Made by a program: the position numbers and the translations under genes | The notes under the pieces: model-generated | Told to the model about the DNA's origin: nothing | Databases searched by the model: none | Seen by the model: the letters and a program-made list of their open reading frames with translations, nothing else | Part shown: one piece after another, positions 34,466-47,325 of the stretch | Position numbering within the stretch: the stretch's first letter is position 1 | Layout of the letters: each line of letters begins with the position of its first letter | DNA from: Hyalella azteca | Taxonomy: Eukaryota; Arthropoda; Malacostraca; Amphipoda; Hyalellidae | Assembly (NCBI RefSeq): GCF_000764305.2 | Contig: NW_025933184.1 | Coordinates: forward strand, 124,001 to 188,000 | Reading direction: 5' to 3' | DNA length: 64,000 nucleotides

Positions 34466-37400
34466 AAATTAGAATTGAATACAAAATTTTCACTCAAAGA
34501 CTACTTACTCGGATCATCGTGACACAATTCGGTTTTAAATACCCAAAAAGTTCGACATATATTAAAAAACGTTCGGATTAAAGTAGGTTGTGTTGATTTT
34601 ATTTAAGCGCATCGTCATTCACAATGATCAACAAACAATATAATTTTATTTTTTTGGCTTGTATTTGGGATGAAGCGTTTATAACGTGCGTGTAATGAAT
34701 TTATATTTAATATCGTATTTTTGGGACGCTGTAAAGATGCGTAGCTAGCACGCAGCTTCGTTGGTTATTGTTGGTTGTAGCGCTGCCGTGCCTGTCGCCA
34801 GATTCTGGTGATCAAGTTGGTCCGCCTCGCGATCTCGTTTGCTTTTTGCTCCTTACTTTGTTAACGGATATACAGCTCACCGAATGTGCAGTGACCCGGA
34901 CGGTATATTTAGTATCGACAATAATTTATGGAAATTATTTGGCGCTTGATTGATTGGCCGCTCATGATCCAGCTATGATGTTCATTAAGACCTGTAGTTT
35001 GTCCCTGAAATAGATGTTTGTATGCTATTACCACAAGAAATAATTCATAGAGAGGAGCCAAATCAAAGTAAATGCTACGTAAATTCACCATAGTTTCATT
35101 GAAGTTAGCAATTAACGATCTCAATGAAATTATAGTGAATGTTCTTGGGAGGGATTTTCTTTGCTTATAACTTCTTGGTTTATAAATTTAAACTAAGATG
35201 TATAGTAAACACTTGTTAATGATTTTATCGAGTCGTTCGTTATTCGGTACTTTATATGAACTCACTAAACAGAAACTTTATTCTTAATTATTAAACAAAA
35301 ACATGCAATTTGCGCTTCAAAAGATGTAAATAGTTTTCATACTGAATTGGCTGCATAGAGCCACTGCACGTCAAGCGCTGTGCTTTCATCACTAAAAAAC
35401 AATTTATTGAAACTTTGCCATAATAATGAATACGTTATCCTCTTGAAATTGTAAATAGGTGTGCACGTTACCCTGCTGTTTTCCGTAACTTGCGTTTTAA
35501 CCTCTATTTGAGTATCTTTCGATTTTCCGTTCTTACTGTGCTTGTATATTAATCCTTTTTTGAACGTTTATTCCTGTTTGAACTAGTCACCGAAACCTTT
35601 TCAATGATGATAGGAATTTACTCGCATTTCTTGGCGTTTTCTTCGCTTTCAAATTCATAGACAATTAACTTGATGAGGTAATTAACACGTCTCGGTTCCT
35701 GGAATTTAGGACTTCCCCAGTAAAAATTTTTAGACGCAGCAGCTTCTGACTTGGATTTATAGCAGATGGGGCGATTCTAAATTTTGTTAGTGGCGTTGAG
35801 CGGGTTTTTGGATGCAGGTAGCCGTTCTTTTATTGGCCCTCTAGCGCATCTCGTGATGTCAACTGAACTCGGTCGAGAAGTAGCCGGTAATCAACGTGTC
35901 CGCTCAGCCACACATCCTACAATCAACGAAGGCAAGCACAATGGGTAATAATAATATTTTAAATTATCTATATGTAAGACGTCAGCATTACAATTTTTAA
36001 TTTAAAAATTAATTGATCATGCTTCTGTAGCATCAAGACGAAATTTACATTAATTCAAATTAATTTATTATTTATTTATTTCTTATTTTAGGATATAACA
36101 ATATCCATTCTCGTCTGCTCACTTCTTAATCAACTATTTTCACCAAGTTGGAATGCACCAACTTTTTTTCTGATTCGCTGTACTAGTGCCTGGTAGTTTC
36201 TTTCTGTGTTTCTGTATTTTGTGTGTCCATTTTCTAAGTTTTACATTTCCTAAGTGCGATAAATTTAGACCGTTTATCTAATATCTTGCAAACTTGGACT
36301 GACTTTTCATGTTGACACGAAAATATTCAAATATTTGTGTTCCATCTGCCAATTCTGTTCACACACTATCAGAAAAAATTCACGGTTAGGAAACCAAGCG
36401 CTTATGCATTAATTGAAATTAAAATTTGACGGAAAAGCCGCAAAAGGAAGGAATTTGGGTTAAGAATAACAAACAAAACCTAGGGAATAACCACGGCAAA
36501 AAATAATTAATATTTGAAAATTAGATCAGATTAATTTAAATTTTAATTATATACCTAATGTGCATACTCAATGTATCACTTCGATTCTCAATGCCAGTCA
36601 GGTTTTTGAAAAATGTTAATCCGGCTTATTCGAGTCAACCTGAGTCAACTATGTTGCGTCGTTCCGCAATAGCCACACAATTCTTATTCTTATTCAAAGT
36701 TCTTATTTATTCTTATTCCTATGGATCAGGATTAATTAGTTGCTAACTAATCATCCGCATTGTTTGAATTTAAGTGGACGGTAGATAAGAGGATGAACAA
36801 ATTTGTAAAAAGAAAATTAAAAAAACGTTCTAGGTTATATTGATAGCTATATAGCATAACCGCCTCCAAATCTACAGTTTAAAATTCGGTAAAATTTTAA
36901 ATAAATGACGCATCGCTCTTCAAAGTGAGATTGACATTGTCTGCTTTTACTTCTGTTTGGAGGTACCGTCTCATGATAATTTGAATTCGCAGTGTTTACA
37001 TTGGTAGTGTATTTATACATTTGCCTTGTGGTGCTTAAATTTGAAGTGGAGTGCTTACATTTGAAGTTTGTTGCGTACAAAATGTGTTGCTTTCATTTTG
37101 ATTATAGTGCTTAGCTTTGGACTTTAGTGCTTCCTATGCATGCCGTCAGTGAGACAAACATCCACGAGATTACTATGAGTATTAAGGCAGCTTTCTCATG
37201 TTATTCGTTATTCACTCTCCATGTCTTAACCAATATCCACAAGTTAATCGAACAAAAAATTGACTCGCTGTCGGATCATTCTCTAGCATTTCCCTTCAAT
37301 TGTCACGAATTGAGATCAAGCGGATTCGACTTGGACGAAGATGAAGGAGCTTAGATCGGAACCAGACCTTACGTCTGATTAAAATTTTCAACTTAACTTT

Positions 37401-38690
37401 TGTTTTTGATGGCGATTTCTCTCCTATTTGCAAACCGTCCCCATTTGCCCAGAATTGCGAGCAATTTTTCCTTAGGACCTCAAGTTGATTTTATCCGTTT
37501 ATCCTCAACAAATATATAAATTACATAATTCTTTATTAATCACAGTTGGTTGAGAGAAATTAGGTCGTTGTAGCCACATATAATAATCTTATTTATATTA
37601 TAAAAAACTGATATTTTCCTGGTGGTTGACATGCCACAACTCACTTGATAGATTTCTTCTGTGAGATTAATCGCTGGACTGCTTGAAAACCAGAGTTTGA
37701 CAGACAGCGGCATGCTTCATGATGTTATTGTAGTGATGCTCGAGACTTATCTCTTGATCTGCTCAAGATCGGCTGATCAGGTTACGTGGCGCAGAAACCC
37801 GGAGGTTCCTGAACCGATGGTTTACCCTCCTGGGATAATATATTTGTAATTATTTTTTGATAGTGGAGCTCTAGTAAAATATCTTTAGTATTAAATTAAG
37901 CCATAACTATTAACGTTAACCGAATTTTAGAGCGTGCAACATACTTGTTGTGACATGTTAGGTTTGTTAACGAAGTGAAACAAGGATGTTCCATCGTGTA
38001 ACCCAAGCCACTTGATGTCTGCTGGTTGTGTGTCCACTCGGGTCCCTTCATGATAGTAGTGACTACCAAACTTTCTTCACCTTGTTACTCAATTTAAAAC
38101 AGCACAACGAATATTTTATTTCTAGTAAAGATACTGTTAGTAATGGTAAATATTGCTGAATTAAAAATGTATCCCTTCCAATACCCCGAAATATAAATAA
38201 ATTTCCCGCATTTCGGGAAGGCCGAGTGTTTTTTTTTTTTCTTTTTGCTCTTCAAGCTCGCTAGTAAGTGGTTCCTTGAGATTAATAAACTTTTTCCGTT
38301 TCAATAATCAAAGATAATTTCTTATTCAGGTCTCATTCATAGTTTTTGTATGAGATGAATGAGCCAAGGAAAAATGTTACGTTAGGCTCGAATTTAGCCT
38401 TGGGTAATAACTATATAAAGCGCCTGGGTAATTTTATACCAATATCATAGAACGTTTAAGATGAGCTTTTCATGTATTCGCAATCTCATTAACTCTTCTG
38501 CGTGGTTCATTTCATTTCGATACTTGAACCAATTTGCCTAGAGATTTGTATAAGTTATTTGTTGAACGAGAAAAATAGCATGAATTTGTTCTTTTCTTGT
38601 TTCAATGTACTAACTTGATATTTATCTGTTGTATTTGATCAGGAAGTCGGAGTGACAACTGGAATAATCGTATCAAAATAAAAATTGAAG
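34466..38690. other. Non-coding stretch
   Basis: No gene recognised. At 35629-35660, CTTGGCGTTTTCTTCGCTTT is a diverged copy of the end of the 45-kb inverted repeat, indicating a dispersed family. Confidence 0.35.
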
Positions 38691-39068
38691 TTATAAGAAG
38701 TTATACAAAGAAGTGTTTGCCAGACTGCTTGAAACTTGACATAATGAGTCAGATCTTCGGCGCGTCTTGTGGCCGCCCTGCACCATCTTTATAAGGGAGA
38801 AACTCTTCTGTTGTGATGTGAACGCTGAGAGATGATAGCCACCTTGCATCTGTGTACCTGCCTTGCTGTCCGAAGCGGTCTTAAAAGAAAAATTACCCGC
38901 AAAGCTTTGCAAACCTTCCTCATCGTCCGAGTGAAATGTTTTCGAGTGGTGCACAATGACAATTTTTTCACGTTCCTTAAAAGAAAAATTAGCCGCAAAG
39001 CTTTGCAAACCTTCCTCATCGTCCGAGTGCAATGTTTTCGAGTGGTGCACAATGACAATTTTTTTCAC
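38691..39068 (-). pseudogene. Open frame with a duplicated 32-residue block, possible transposase scrap
   Basis: A 125-codon minus-strand frame contains two copies of KIVIVHHSKT.HSDDEEGLQS plus FA.NFSFK, made by the 96-bp direct repeat at 38881-39074. The HSDD.E..LQSF pattern weakly recalls the C-terminus of mariner transposases, but no catalytic Asp triad is present. It may be an accidental frame kept open because 96 is a multiple of 3. Confidence 0.25.
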
Positions 39069-39074
39069 GTTCCG
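38881..39074. repeat. 96-bp tandem duplication
   Basis: Two copies start TTAAAAGAAAAATTA at 38881 and 38977 and differ at only a few bases. Confidence 0.9.
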
Positions 39075-41223
39075 AAATGATGATTTTATTGTTACGAAGA
39101 TTCATGCTTTAAACTATGGTTAGAGAGTACTTGACCAATTTTTGAATCGGTCGGATTTATCGACTCTTTTTAAGACAGGCATTCACATTCTGGCCCTGAT
39201 TTTCGATACCTAAGAACATGAAGCATTGCAGCTTGTGAAATACGATCCTTGGCGGCTAAAACTTCAGACATAAATCTTTACAGGAACCCAGAGACAAAAT
39301 GTAGAGAATGTGGAGACCTCAAGGATGACCGAGTGAGATGAGAATAGATCAGCTCTGCAAAACGGGTTTATTTATCTCAAGCGTACACGTTTCGTAAAGC
39401 CACACTATCCTCGAAAAGTACATCGTAAAGCAGCCTAATTCGTCGTGTGTTCTCGGGTCAGTCGTTATGTCGTTGTTGTAAACACGATTGAACATGCAGG
39501 AGGGACGTGTAAGGAACAGGATCGTGTCTCCAAGCAGGAGAAGTCCTCAGGATCTGTGGCTTGAAGCGGACCTCCTTCCTCTTATCTCTGTGATGTCCCT
39601 TGTGAGACATTCGCTGTGTTGACCTGGCCTTTACTGCGTCCAAGATATGCCGCACTGTCGTCGGTCTATGCATGACCACTACTTCTTCTGAGTTCTTATA
39701 GTGACTTAAAGAAATATTTCGACTTCGTTCTGTGCAATATCCAGTCGCACACAAACTATTTATTTATCTGAAATTTAATCTTTAATTTATCGAATATTCT
39801 TTCGAATGAGAGGTTTTCACATGTATATTTGTAAATAAAATTTAGCTTTACAAATACATGCTTTTTCATAGAAATTCACTTATATTCACATGCTAGATTC
39901 AGTTCATTTCTGAACATGATTGAATTCGAGGATTAATTCAGTTCTGAAATTGAAATTCATACACACGCAAATGAAATGTGTGAAAAGGTGCTTAGGTCAA
40001 CATAGCTTAATTCCAGGCCAAGTGCGTTGTAGGCTCATCAATAATATCAATTGCATAAATTAGAAGATATGTTGTGTGCGTACTTCATGAAATCTGTTTA
40101 TATATATTAAATTTTAAATGAAAATGTTCTCGATAAATGTCTGTGACATATTTTATTCTAAACGTCCCTCTCTGAAAAATTTTAGTAACATACAAATTAC
40201 GTCACTTGTATATTCAATCTTCGGTATTACAAATTATCGTGATCTCAATTATTCTTCATATTTATTTGTTACCTCACTGCACTCTTTATGCTTCAAAGTT
40301 AAGTTAACATTTTTAAATATTACATTATTCCTCTGTTGTTGGAAAATACGAATTTGTGTCCGTGTTTCATGAACACAACCCACAGCAATTATTAATCATC
40401 TGATAAAGTATATGCAATGCATACGCCACTAGAAAATTGGTTGCAGTAAATCGTTTCTTTGTAACCTCCGCCTGTACGTGTGCCAGTTCTATTGCTTAAT
40501 GAATTCTCTAGGACGCCCCTTGAAGAATATGCTTGGCTCGGTGCAAGTGTATCTTGAGTAAATATCTCTTGACACTATAGCACTCGCTTAACTTTCTGTT
40601 GATTTACCTTGATTCAGTTTTAAAAAACTGAGTCAAATGTGAAAAAGTGATTTAGTAGTGAATTTATTTCAACTTCAATTTATTAACTGGATAATTTATT
40701 TGCAGTTAGACGAAGAGTTTGTCAATTTTCCACAGATAATCGCTTCTACCGAGTTAACCAAGCAGTTTATTCTATAGAAGTGCACACGCTTAGTACTGAA
40801 CTGCAGTCTGGATATCTTATATAATAACTTGTTCAGGATTGGCGGTATCCACCTAACTCCACTATATAGCCAATCTGCCTGGTCTTTCGTAAGTTTCAAA
40901 CATGCGCATATGCACGTTTTGTTTTTAGCATTATCAATAATGTTTTATTATATACTGAACGGTTAACATTAAATGTGAATTATGACAGAAGATTACTTAG
41001 TATAAATGAAAAACCTAGTGAATGATCTCTTCTATCCGGATGTAGAGTAGATTAAAGGTTAGCGTGTAGCAATAAAGATCAATTTTTCCTCATTGCTCAT
41101 CTTGTCAGACTGAATGGATTTGAATAGACGAACAATTTTTGATGACAAAGCCTATAATGATATCTGTACTGGGGAACTTGTAGATTTTGACCTCTACTCG
41201 TGCTAACTCTCACATATGAACTC
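39075..41223. other. Non-coding stretch
   Basis: A 98-codon minus-strand frame at 39458-39754 has no recognisable features. Otherwise AT-rich unique sequence. Confidence 0.3.
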
Positions 41224-43338
41224 AATCTGAAATTCAATCGAAATAAATCACAGCTCAACACAAAACCAATAACATATTTTGAATTACTAATAAAGTACTT
41301 GCCTGTATGACATTCACTTGATTAAAATCTGATATTTACTATGTAATAAATAAGTATTATGACATCTTTGATGTGGTGCGTGCAACTAATTGAAATATTA
41401 GAATGTGTATACAAAACAACGAATGCATTTATGAAGACAAGTCTAATAAGAAGTCCTCTGTGCACCGTGCTGAGAAAGCCTACTCACGTCTGTCTCATCC
41501 ATCACAGCTCCCATTTAAATACAAATATGAAAACGATGCCTCTGGATATTTTTATCATTCTCGGTTTCCCTGGATATTTTTTGCTTAACTATTTGCTCAG
41601 TTAACTTAATTGGAGCGTTTCTCATGTATGTCTCGATAGCGAAGTTGGCTATTCATTTGTAGTTTATTATTAAAGTGTAAATTCGCAATTCTCTGTGTAC
41701 TTAAATTCGTATATGGTGTAGTATTTTAAGCATCTATTACAAATATATTTATTGTAAGTAATATTTGCATTTTCTCTTATTTCGACCAACATCAAAGCTC
41801 CATCCCTGGTGCGCATTGCATTCTCGTATAACTTACAAGCGTGCAACATCACGTATATACATGCAAAAGTCAGCACTCGTGTCAAAATTTAAGTAGCAAA
41901 ATCGGCTCTAAAATTCAATGGAAAATATTTGTAATTTTTGATCCTGAACTCGTACACTACGTTTACTTCTCCCTGTGTTTCTACTTTGTTTGCAGAATAT
42001 GAGATCCTTACTGTTTTGTATAAATATGAGATATCTATAAATTAATACTAGGTTGAGGAGAAGACGAGTTATTAAAGCAATCTGATTGCCAGCCAATCGA
42101 GCGGTCTTGCAGGCATAGTGTTGAGTATAAACATTTTTACTTGACGCAAGTAACCTTCTAAGTTTTTTAAGCTAGGTTGTTCTGGTCAGCCTGGAGACCT
42201 GTTTTGTATTTGATGATGAGTTGAAGCCTCACTATTATTTGATTCACCTTGTCTTGCGGTTGGCGGTAGGCATTTGACGAAAATCTGAAATTCAATCGAA
42301 ATAAATCACAGCTCAACACAAAACCAATAACATATTTTGAATTACTAATAAAGTACTTGCCTGTATGACATTCACTTGATTAAAATCTGATATTTACTAT
42401 GTAATAAATAAGTATTATGACATCTTTGATGTGGTGCGTGCAACTAATTGAAATATTAGAATGTGTATACAAAACAACGAATGCATTTATGAAGACAAGT
42501 CTAATAAGAAGTCCTCTGTGCACCGTGCTGAGAAAGCCTACTCACGTCTGTCTCATCCATCACAGCTCCCATTTAAATACAAATATGAAAACGATGCCTC
42601 TGGATATTTTTATCATTCTCGGTTTCCCTGGATATTTTTTGCTTAACTATTTGCTCAGTTAACTTAATTGGAGCGTTTCTCATGTATGTCTCGATAGCGA
42701 AGTTGGCTATTCATTTGTAGTTTATTATTAAAGTGTAAATTCGCAATTCTCTGTGTACTTAAATTCGTATATGGTGTAGTATTTTAAGCATCTATTACAA
42801 ATATATTTATTGTAAGTAATATTTGCATTTTCTCTTATTTCGACCAACATCAGAGCTCCATCCCTGGTGCGCATTGCATTCTCGTATAACTTACAAGCGT
42901 GCAACATCACGTATATACATGCAAAAGTCAGCACTCGTGTCAAAATTTAAGTAGCAAAATCGGCTCTAAAATTCAATGGAAAATATTTGTAATTTTTGAT
43001 CCTGAACTCGTACACTACGTTTACTTCTCCCTGTGTTTCTACTTTGTTTGCAGAATATGAGATCCTTACTGTTTTGTATAAATATGAGATATCTATAAAT
43101 TAATACTAGGTTGAGGAGAAGACGAGTTATTAAAGCAATCTGATTGCCAGCCAATCGAGCGGTCTTGCAGGCATAGTGTTGAGTATAAACATTTTTACTT
43201 GACGCAAGTAACCTTCTAAGTTTTTTAAGCTAGGTTGTTCTGGTCAGCCTGGAGACCTGTTTTGTATTTGATGATGAGTTGAAGCCTCACTATTATTTGA
43301 TTCACCTTGTCTTGCGGTTGGCGGTAGGCATTTGACGA
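41224..43338. repeat. 1,058-bp near-perfect tandem duplication
   Basis: Copy 1 is 41224-42281, copy 2 is 42282-43338. I found a single difference (CATCAAAGCTCC versus CATCAGAGCTCC, near 41790/42850). Short frames in each copy show no family signal. The identity suggests a very recent event or unresolved haplotypes in the assembly; a gap lies less than 2 kb downstream. Confidence 0.93.
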
Positions 43339-44862
43339 GCGTTAGAGCTTGCTTAAAACTAATACAGCCTTGGTGGAAAACTGATACAAAGCATGCGAGC
43401 ATAATTGTGTCCAAAATTATTGAAAATAGTTTATTTGTTTGTTTAAAGTGCATTGTCATTTAAGTTCAAGCTCAAGCTAAATTTCTTCCGTTTTGAAGTT
43501 GGCAGTAGATTTTATTTGACCTTATTTGTAATTAGAAATTTTCTTTCTTCCTGTTGCTGTCAACACAGATTTCATAGTTTGAAAACTGTTTTATTTTCAA
43601 TTTTTCCCATTTCGAATGACTTCATTTTAGCTGTTGTTTGTTTCGGTTTGTTGTCAAAATGACGATCCAAACGTTGACAGATCAAGATCTCGTCTAGTGT
43701 GCATCAATGAGTAATACATTAATTTTGCTCAGCTCACGCGCATCCAGGCCCTGTTTTTCTCGCCGCCTCTTCTCTATAAGCGGTCATTTGTCTTTGTTGT
43801 GAAGCCAGTTATGGAGGCGGGCCGTTGTTGCTGTGCTGCTGGGCTTACTTCCCTGCATCTGCCATGTCCTGCAGCTCAGGAGTCAGCTTATCGGCTAGCA
43901 GACGCCCCGGTGCATCTCGACTATAAAGGCTTCTTGCAATAGGTGCCGCCCTCACTGACTCGGATCTGCTATATGTTATTTTGTTGCCATGCTTTTTATA
44001 GGAAGATATGCGGTCGACATGTCAGCTTTATGTGAATTATTTACTATTCTGTGACTAGTTTTGAATTTCTCAACAGTTTTATGTCTCTACAAAAGAGTTA
44101 CTGAAGCTAATCTAAAAAGTGGTCCAATGTTGAAGACATAGTTTGCTCCTCTAAAAAGTAATCCAATATTAAATCAATTTCCACATTTTAAGCTGCAATG
44201 GCTCATAAGCTAGCTTAAAATGGCGATTTCTACCTTCAAGTTGTGCATAGTCAATGGTTTGTATTTCCATTTTCCATCCACCAATTTTATATTTCATTTG
44301 TTGGTCCAATTCCCTAGTTAATCCTCAGTAGCGCCTGACGAGAGTTTTCGTGGCTTGTTTGCATGTTAGTAATATCGTAGGCGTTGAACGAAATAAAAGA
44401 AAACATAACGGGTTTCTCTCAAGCCCGACTCTCAGTTATAAATTAACCTTAGTTATATACATTCGGACGTCCCTAGCGGTAATGCTTCGTACATAAAATT
44501 CCACAGCGAATGCCCGGTGATGATCCTCAGATGACCTCTGCCGCCATAGACCGGTCGAAGCATTCGGTTGCTGTGCCGCCTACGCTGCAGTCTTCGTAAG
44601 AATTATTTTCGCTGCTTCGAAAATGGTTGCGTTCATGTTAATTGAACGGAGACGTTGTCGATGAGTTTCATAAATCTTCTCAGGCACTGCGAGTCAGAGA
44701 TCATATTTGAAACAAACAATTGTGATTTTTTGTACGACAATCTTAATTAACATTTTTTTAAACGCCAAATTTCACGCCGAAAATTATTTGTTCGGGCTGA
44801 AAACCAAATTGAAAATATATAAGTACTTACATCATTAGTCTGCTTAAATCGCAAGTTCACAA
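43339..44862. other. Non-coding stretch before the inverted repeat
   Basis: Nothing recognised; short frames lack support. Confidence 0.3.
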
Positions 44863-45430
44863 GGAATTTAAAAGCAAAGAAAACGCCAAGAAAATTCACC
44901 ATATCGATATTGAAAACGTTTCGGAGTCCAGCTCCATCATCAGTTCGACTAAACTAAAAATGAATAAAATCACTTTAAAAGTCAAAATTCAAAGACAGAC
45001 ATAAAACCTAAACAAGNNNNNNNNNNNNNNNNNNNNNNNNNNNNNNNNNNNNNNNNNNNNNNNNNNNNNNNNNNNNNNNNNNNNNNNNNNNNNNNNNNNN
45101 NNNNNNNNNNNNNNNNNNNNNNNNNNNNNNNNNNNNNNNNNNNNNNNNNNNNNNNNNNNNNNNNNNNNNNNNNNNNNNNNNNNNNNNNNNNNNNNNNNNN
45201 NNNNNNNNNNNNNNNNNNNNNNNNNAGGACTAAGTTGTTCATAACTAGTCCTGTTTATTTCGATATAATGTTAGGTCCTGTTTAGGTTTTATGTCTGTCT
45301 TTGAATTTTGACTTTTAAAGTGATTTTATTCATTTTTAATTTAGTCGAACTGATGATGGAGCTGGACTCCGAAACGTTTTCAATATCGATATGGTGAATT
45401 TTCTTGGCGTTTTCTTTGCTTTTAAATTCC
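44863..45430. mobile_element. 152-bp inverted repeat flanking an assembly gap, hammerhead-like core in each arm
   Basis: Arms 44863-45014 and 45279-45430 are inverse complements with one mismatch seen. The right arm reads CTGATGATGGAGCTGGACTC then CGAAACG. That is the hammerhead CUGAUGA and GAAA boxes joined by a GGAG/CUCC stem II, with one extra U. Penelope-like retroelements are known to carry hammerhead motifs in their repeat ends, sometimes in inverted arrangement. Stems I and III are not convincing here, so ribozyme activity is doubtful. Similar end sequence (CTTGGCGTTTTCTTTGCTTT) recurs at 46945 and, diverged, at 35629. Confidence 0.6.
45017..45225. other. Assembly gap (209 N)
   Basis: The gap lies between the arms of the inverted repeat, where a long hairpin would hinder sequencing and assembly. 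The true content and length are unknown. Confidence 0.99.
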
Positions 45431-45548
45431 AAATTGAAAAGATTTGTTTGGCAAATCAATAGCTTTTGAGTTGTTATATTCAGGTAGGATGCTTGCATCG
45501 CTTAAAAGCAATCGTCGACGCGATTCTTTTCAATTATAATGTATGCCT

Positions 45549-46110
45549 GAAGTCCACCCAATTACTGATATAATTGGGTGGACTTTGAAAATCAGATGGA
45601 GTTTAGAAATTTATTTGCTATATTTACTGGTATTTGAGTTCATGTTTTATTTCAATCCAATTTACTATCAAAATTCCACCTTTCGGGCACTGTTCAGTAA
45701 GCATATACCTTTTCAACTTCTTAGTAAACTTGTTACACGTGTTCGCAGAAAGACTGAGACAATACAACCGTCTTTTTCTGAAATTTTTATGACAATTACA
45801 GCTTTCAGTGAAAGTTTTTTTGCGAAATATTTACAGATTCTTGACTATGGGGCTCAATAATAACAATACTTCTATTCGTAGGAGATCGAAGCTTCATTAT
45901 TCCAGATGCAGCTATATCGTCTTGGACTGCAGTGAGCCCAAATTAATGACAAGTTCCGTTCACATTGAAATCTGATTGAATTATGGCACAGAACACAATG
46001 CTAAAGATTTGTATTTTAGATGCTCGCCCTGATTTGTATTTTATTTGTGAATTTTAGTCTCTATTATTATAAGATGCTGTCTTCGGTTGAGCATCTTATT
46101 ATAATCAAAC
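45549..46110. repeat. Two strong hairpins
   Basis: AAGTCCACCCAATTA pairs with TAATTGGGTGGACTT (about 45550-45588). ATTATAAGATGCT pairs with AGCATCTTATTATAAT around a short loop (about 46064-46106). Both could be remnants of small inverted-repeat elements. Confidence 0.7.
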
Positions 46111-46734
46111 AATTCCTATTGGTAGGTATACTTAATTTTCTATCAACCTGTTTGAATATTAAATTATTGTAATACTTGGCATTTTCAGTAGAATCCAAAC
46201 TAACCAAAATAGAAAGTTGTCATTTGCCGCAAATATTTAAATTCAAAAGGAAAATACCTTTATTGCGTAATGGAGAAATATAATATCTCTGCTCCCATGC
46301 TAATTTATGTTGTACGTCAATCTGTTCATGAACATTGAACGCTTGGTGATGTTCTGAAAGATGGTTCTTTGTGGTCCTTACAGCAAGTTCTCTGTTTGAG
46401 AATTGTATAACAATTGATGAATAAAACTTAAACTACTGTATACATTGCATACATTTTTATACTGCAAAGGTATGCGCGGACTTCATTTCTTGCGCGATCT
46501 TGTGCATGCACTAGAGGAGCACTATAAATCACTACGTATAGGCGCAATATATATATTAGTATTTGAAATAAAAACACTATAAATATTATAGGAGCACTAT
46601 AAATCGCATGCACTGCGAATTTATTATGCTCCTGCAGAACGATTTGGGTTCTTGCCTGCATTACCTGCGTCAGCTTCAAAATCTATAATTTTAATAATTT
46701 TGCTCGTCTATAATATTTTCTTCTATACTATTTT

Positions 46735-47325
46735 CCGACTACTGCCATCGCACGCTATCATGGGCTCCGCGCTGGCCTCTATATTTTACCTTGACCTCGT
46801 CATGCAGTAATAAGACACTTGGTGACGACGCTGCCTCTACACTCTTTCCTTGTAGTAAAACATAGGAAATATATACTGATATTTTTTACCAACTTCACTC
46901 ATTGATACAATAACGAAAAATCAATGATTTTTCATGTATTCTTGGCGTTTTCTTTGCTTTTAAATTCCTTGTGAATTTTCTTCTATACTATTTTCGTCTG
47001 TACTATTTTCTTCTATAGGTACTATTTTCTTCTATACTATTTTCGTCTGTACTATTTTCGTCTGTACTATTTTCTTCTATACTATTTTCTTCTATACTAT
47101 TTTCTTCTATACTATTTTCTGACTACTGTCAGCGCGCACGCTATCATGGGCTCCGCGCTGGCCTCTATATTTTACCTTGACCTCGTCATGCAGTAATGAG
47201 ACACTTGGTGACGACGCTGCCTATACAATCTTTCCTTGTAGTAAAACATAGGAAATATATACTGTTATTTTTTACCAACTTCACTCATTGATACAATAAC
47301 GAAAAATCAATGATTTTTCATGTTG
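46735..47325. repeat. ~200-bp direct repeat with a 15-17 bp microsatellite between copies
   Basis: 46738-46934 and 47113-47324 share CACGCTATCATGGGCTCCGC, CCTTGACCTCGTCATGCAGT and ATCAATGATTTTTCATG at an offset of 386 bp. Between them TACTATTTTCTTCTA-type units repeat from about 46980 to 47112. A copy of the inverted-repeat end (TTGGCGTTTTCTTTGC) lies at 46945. Confidence 0.85.

Noticed and set aside
41359..42662. Paired duplicate genes of 81 and 71 codons
   Set aside because: Identical short frames on both strands are passengers of the 1,058-bp duplication with no coding signature.
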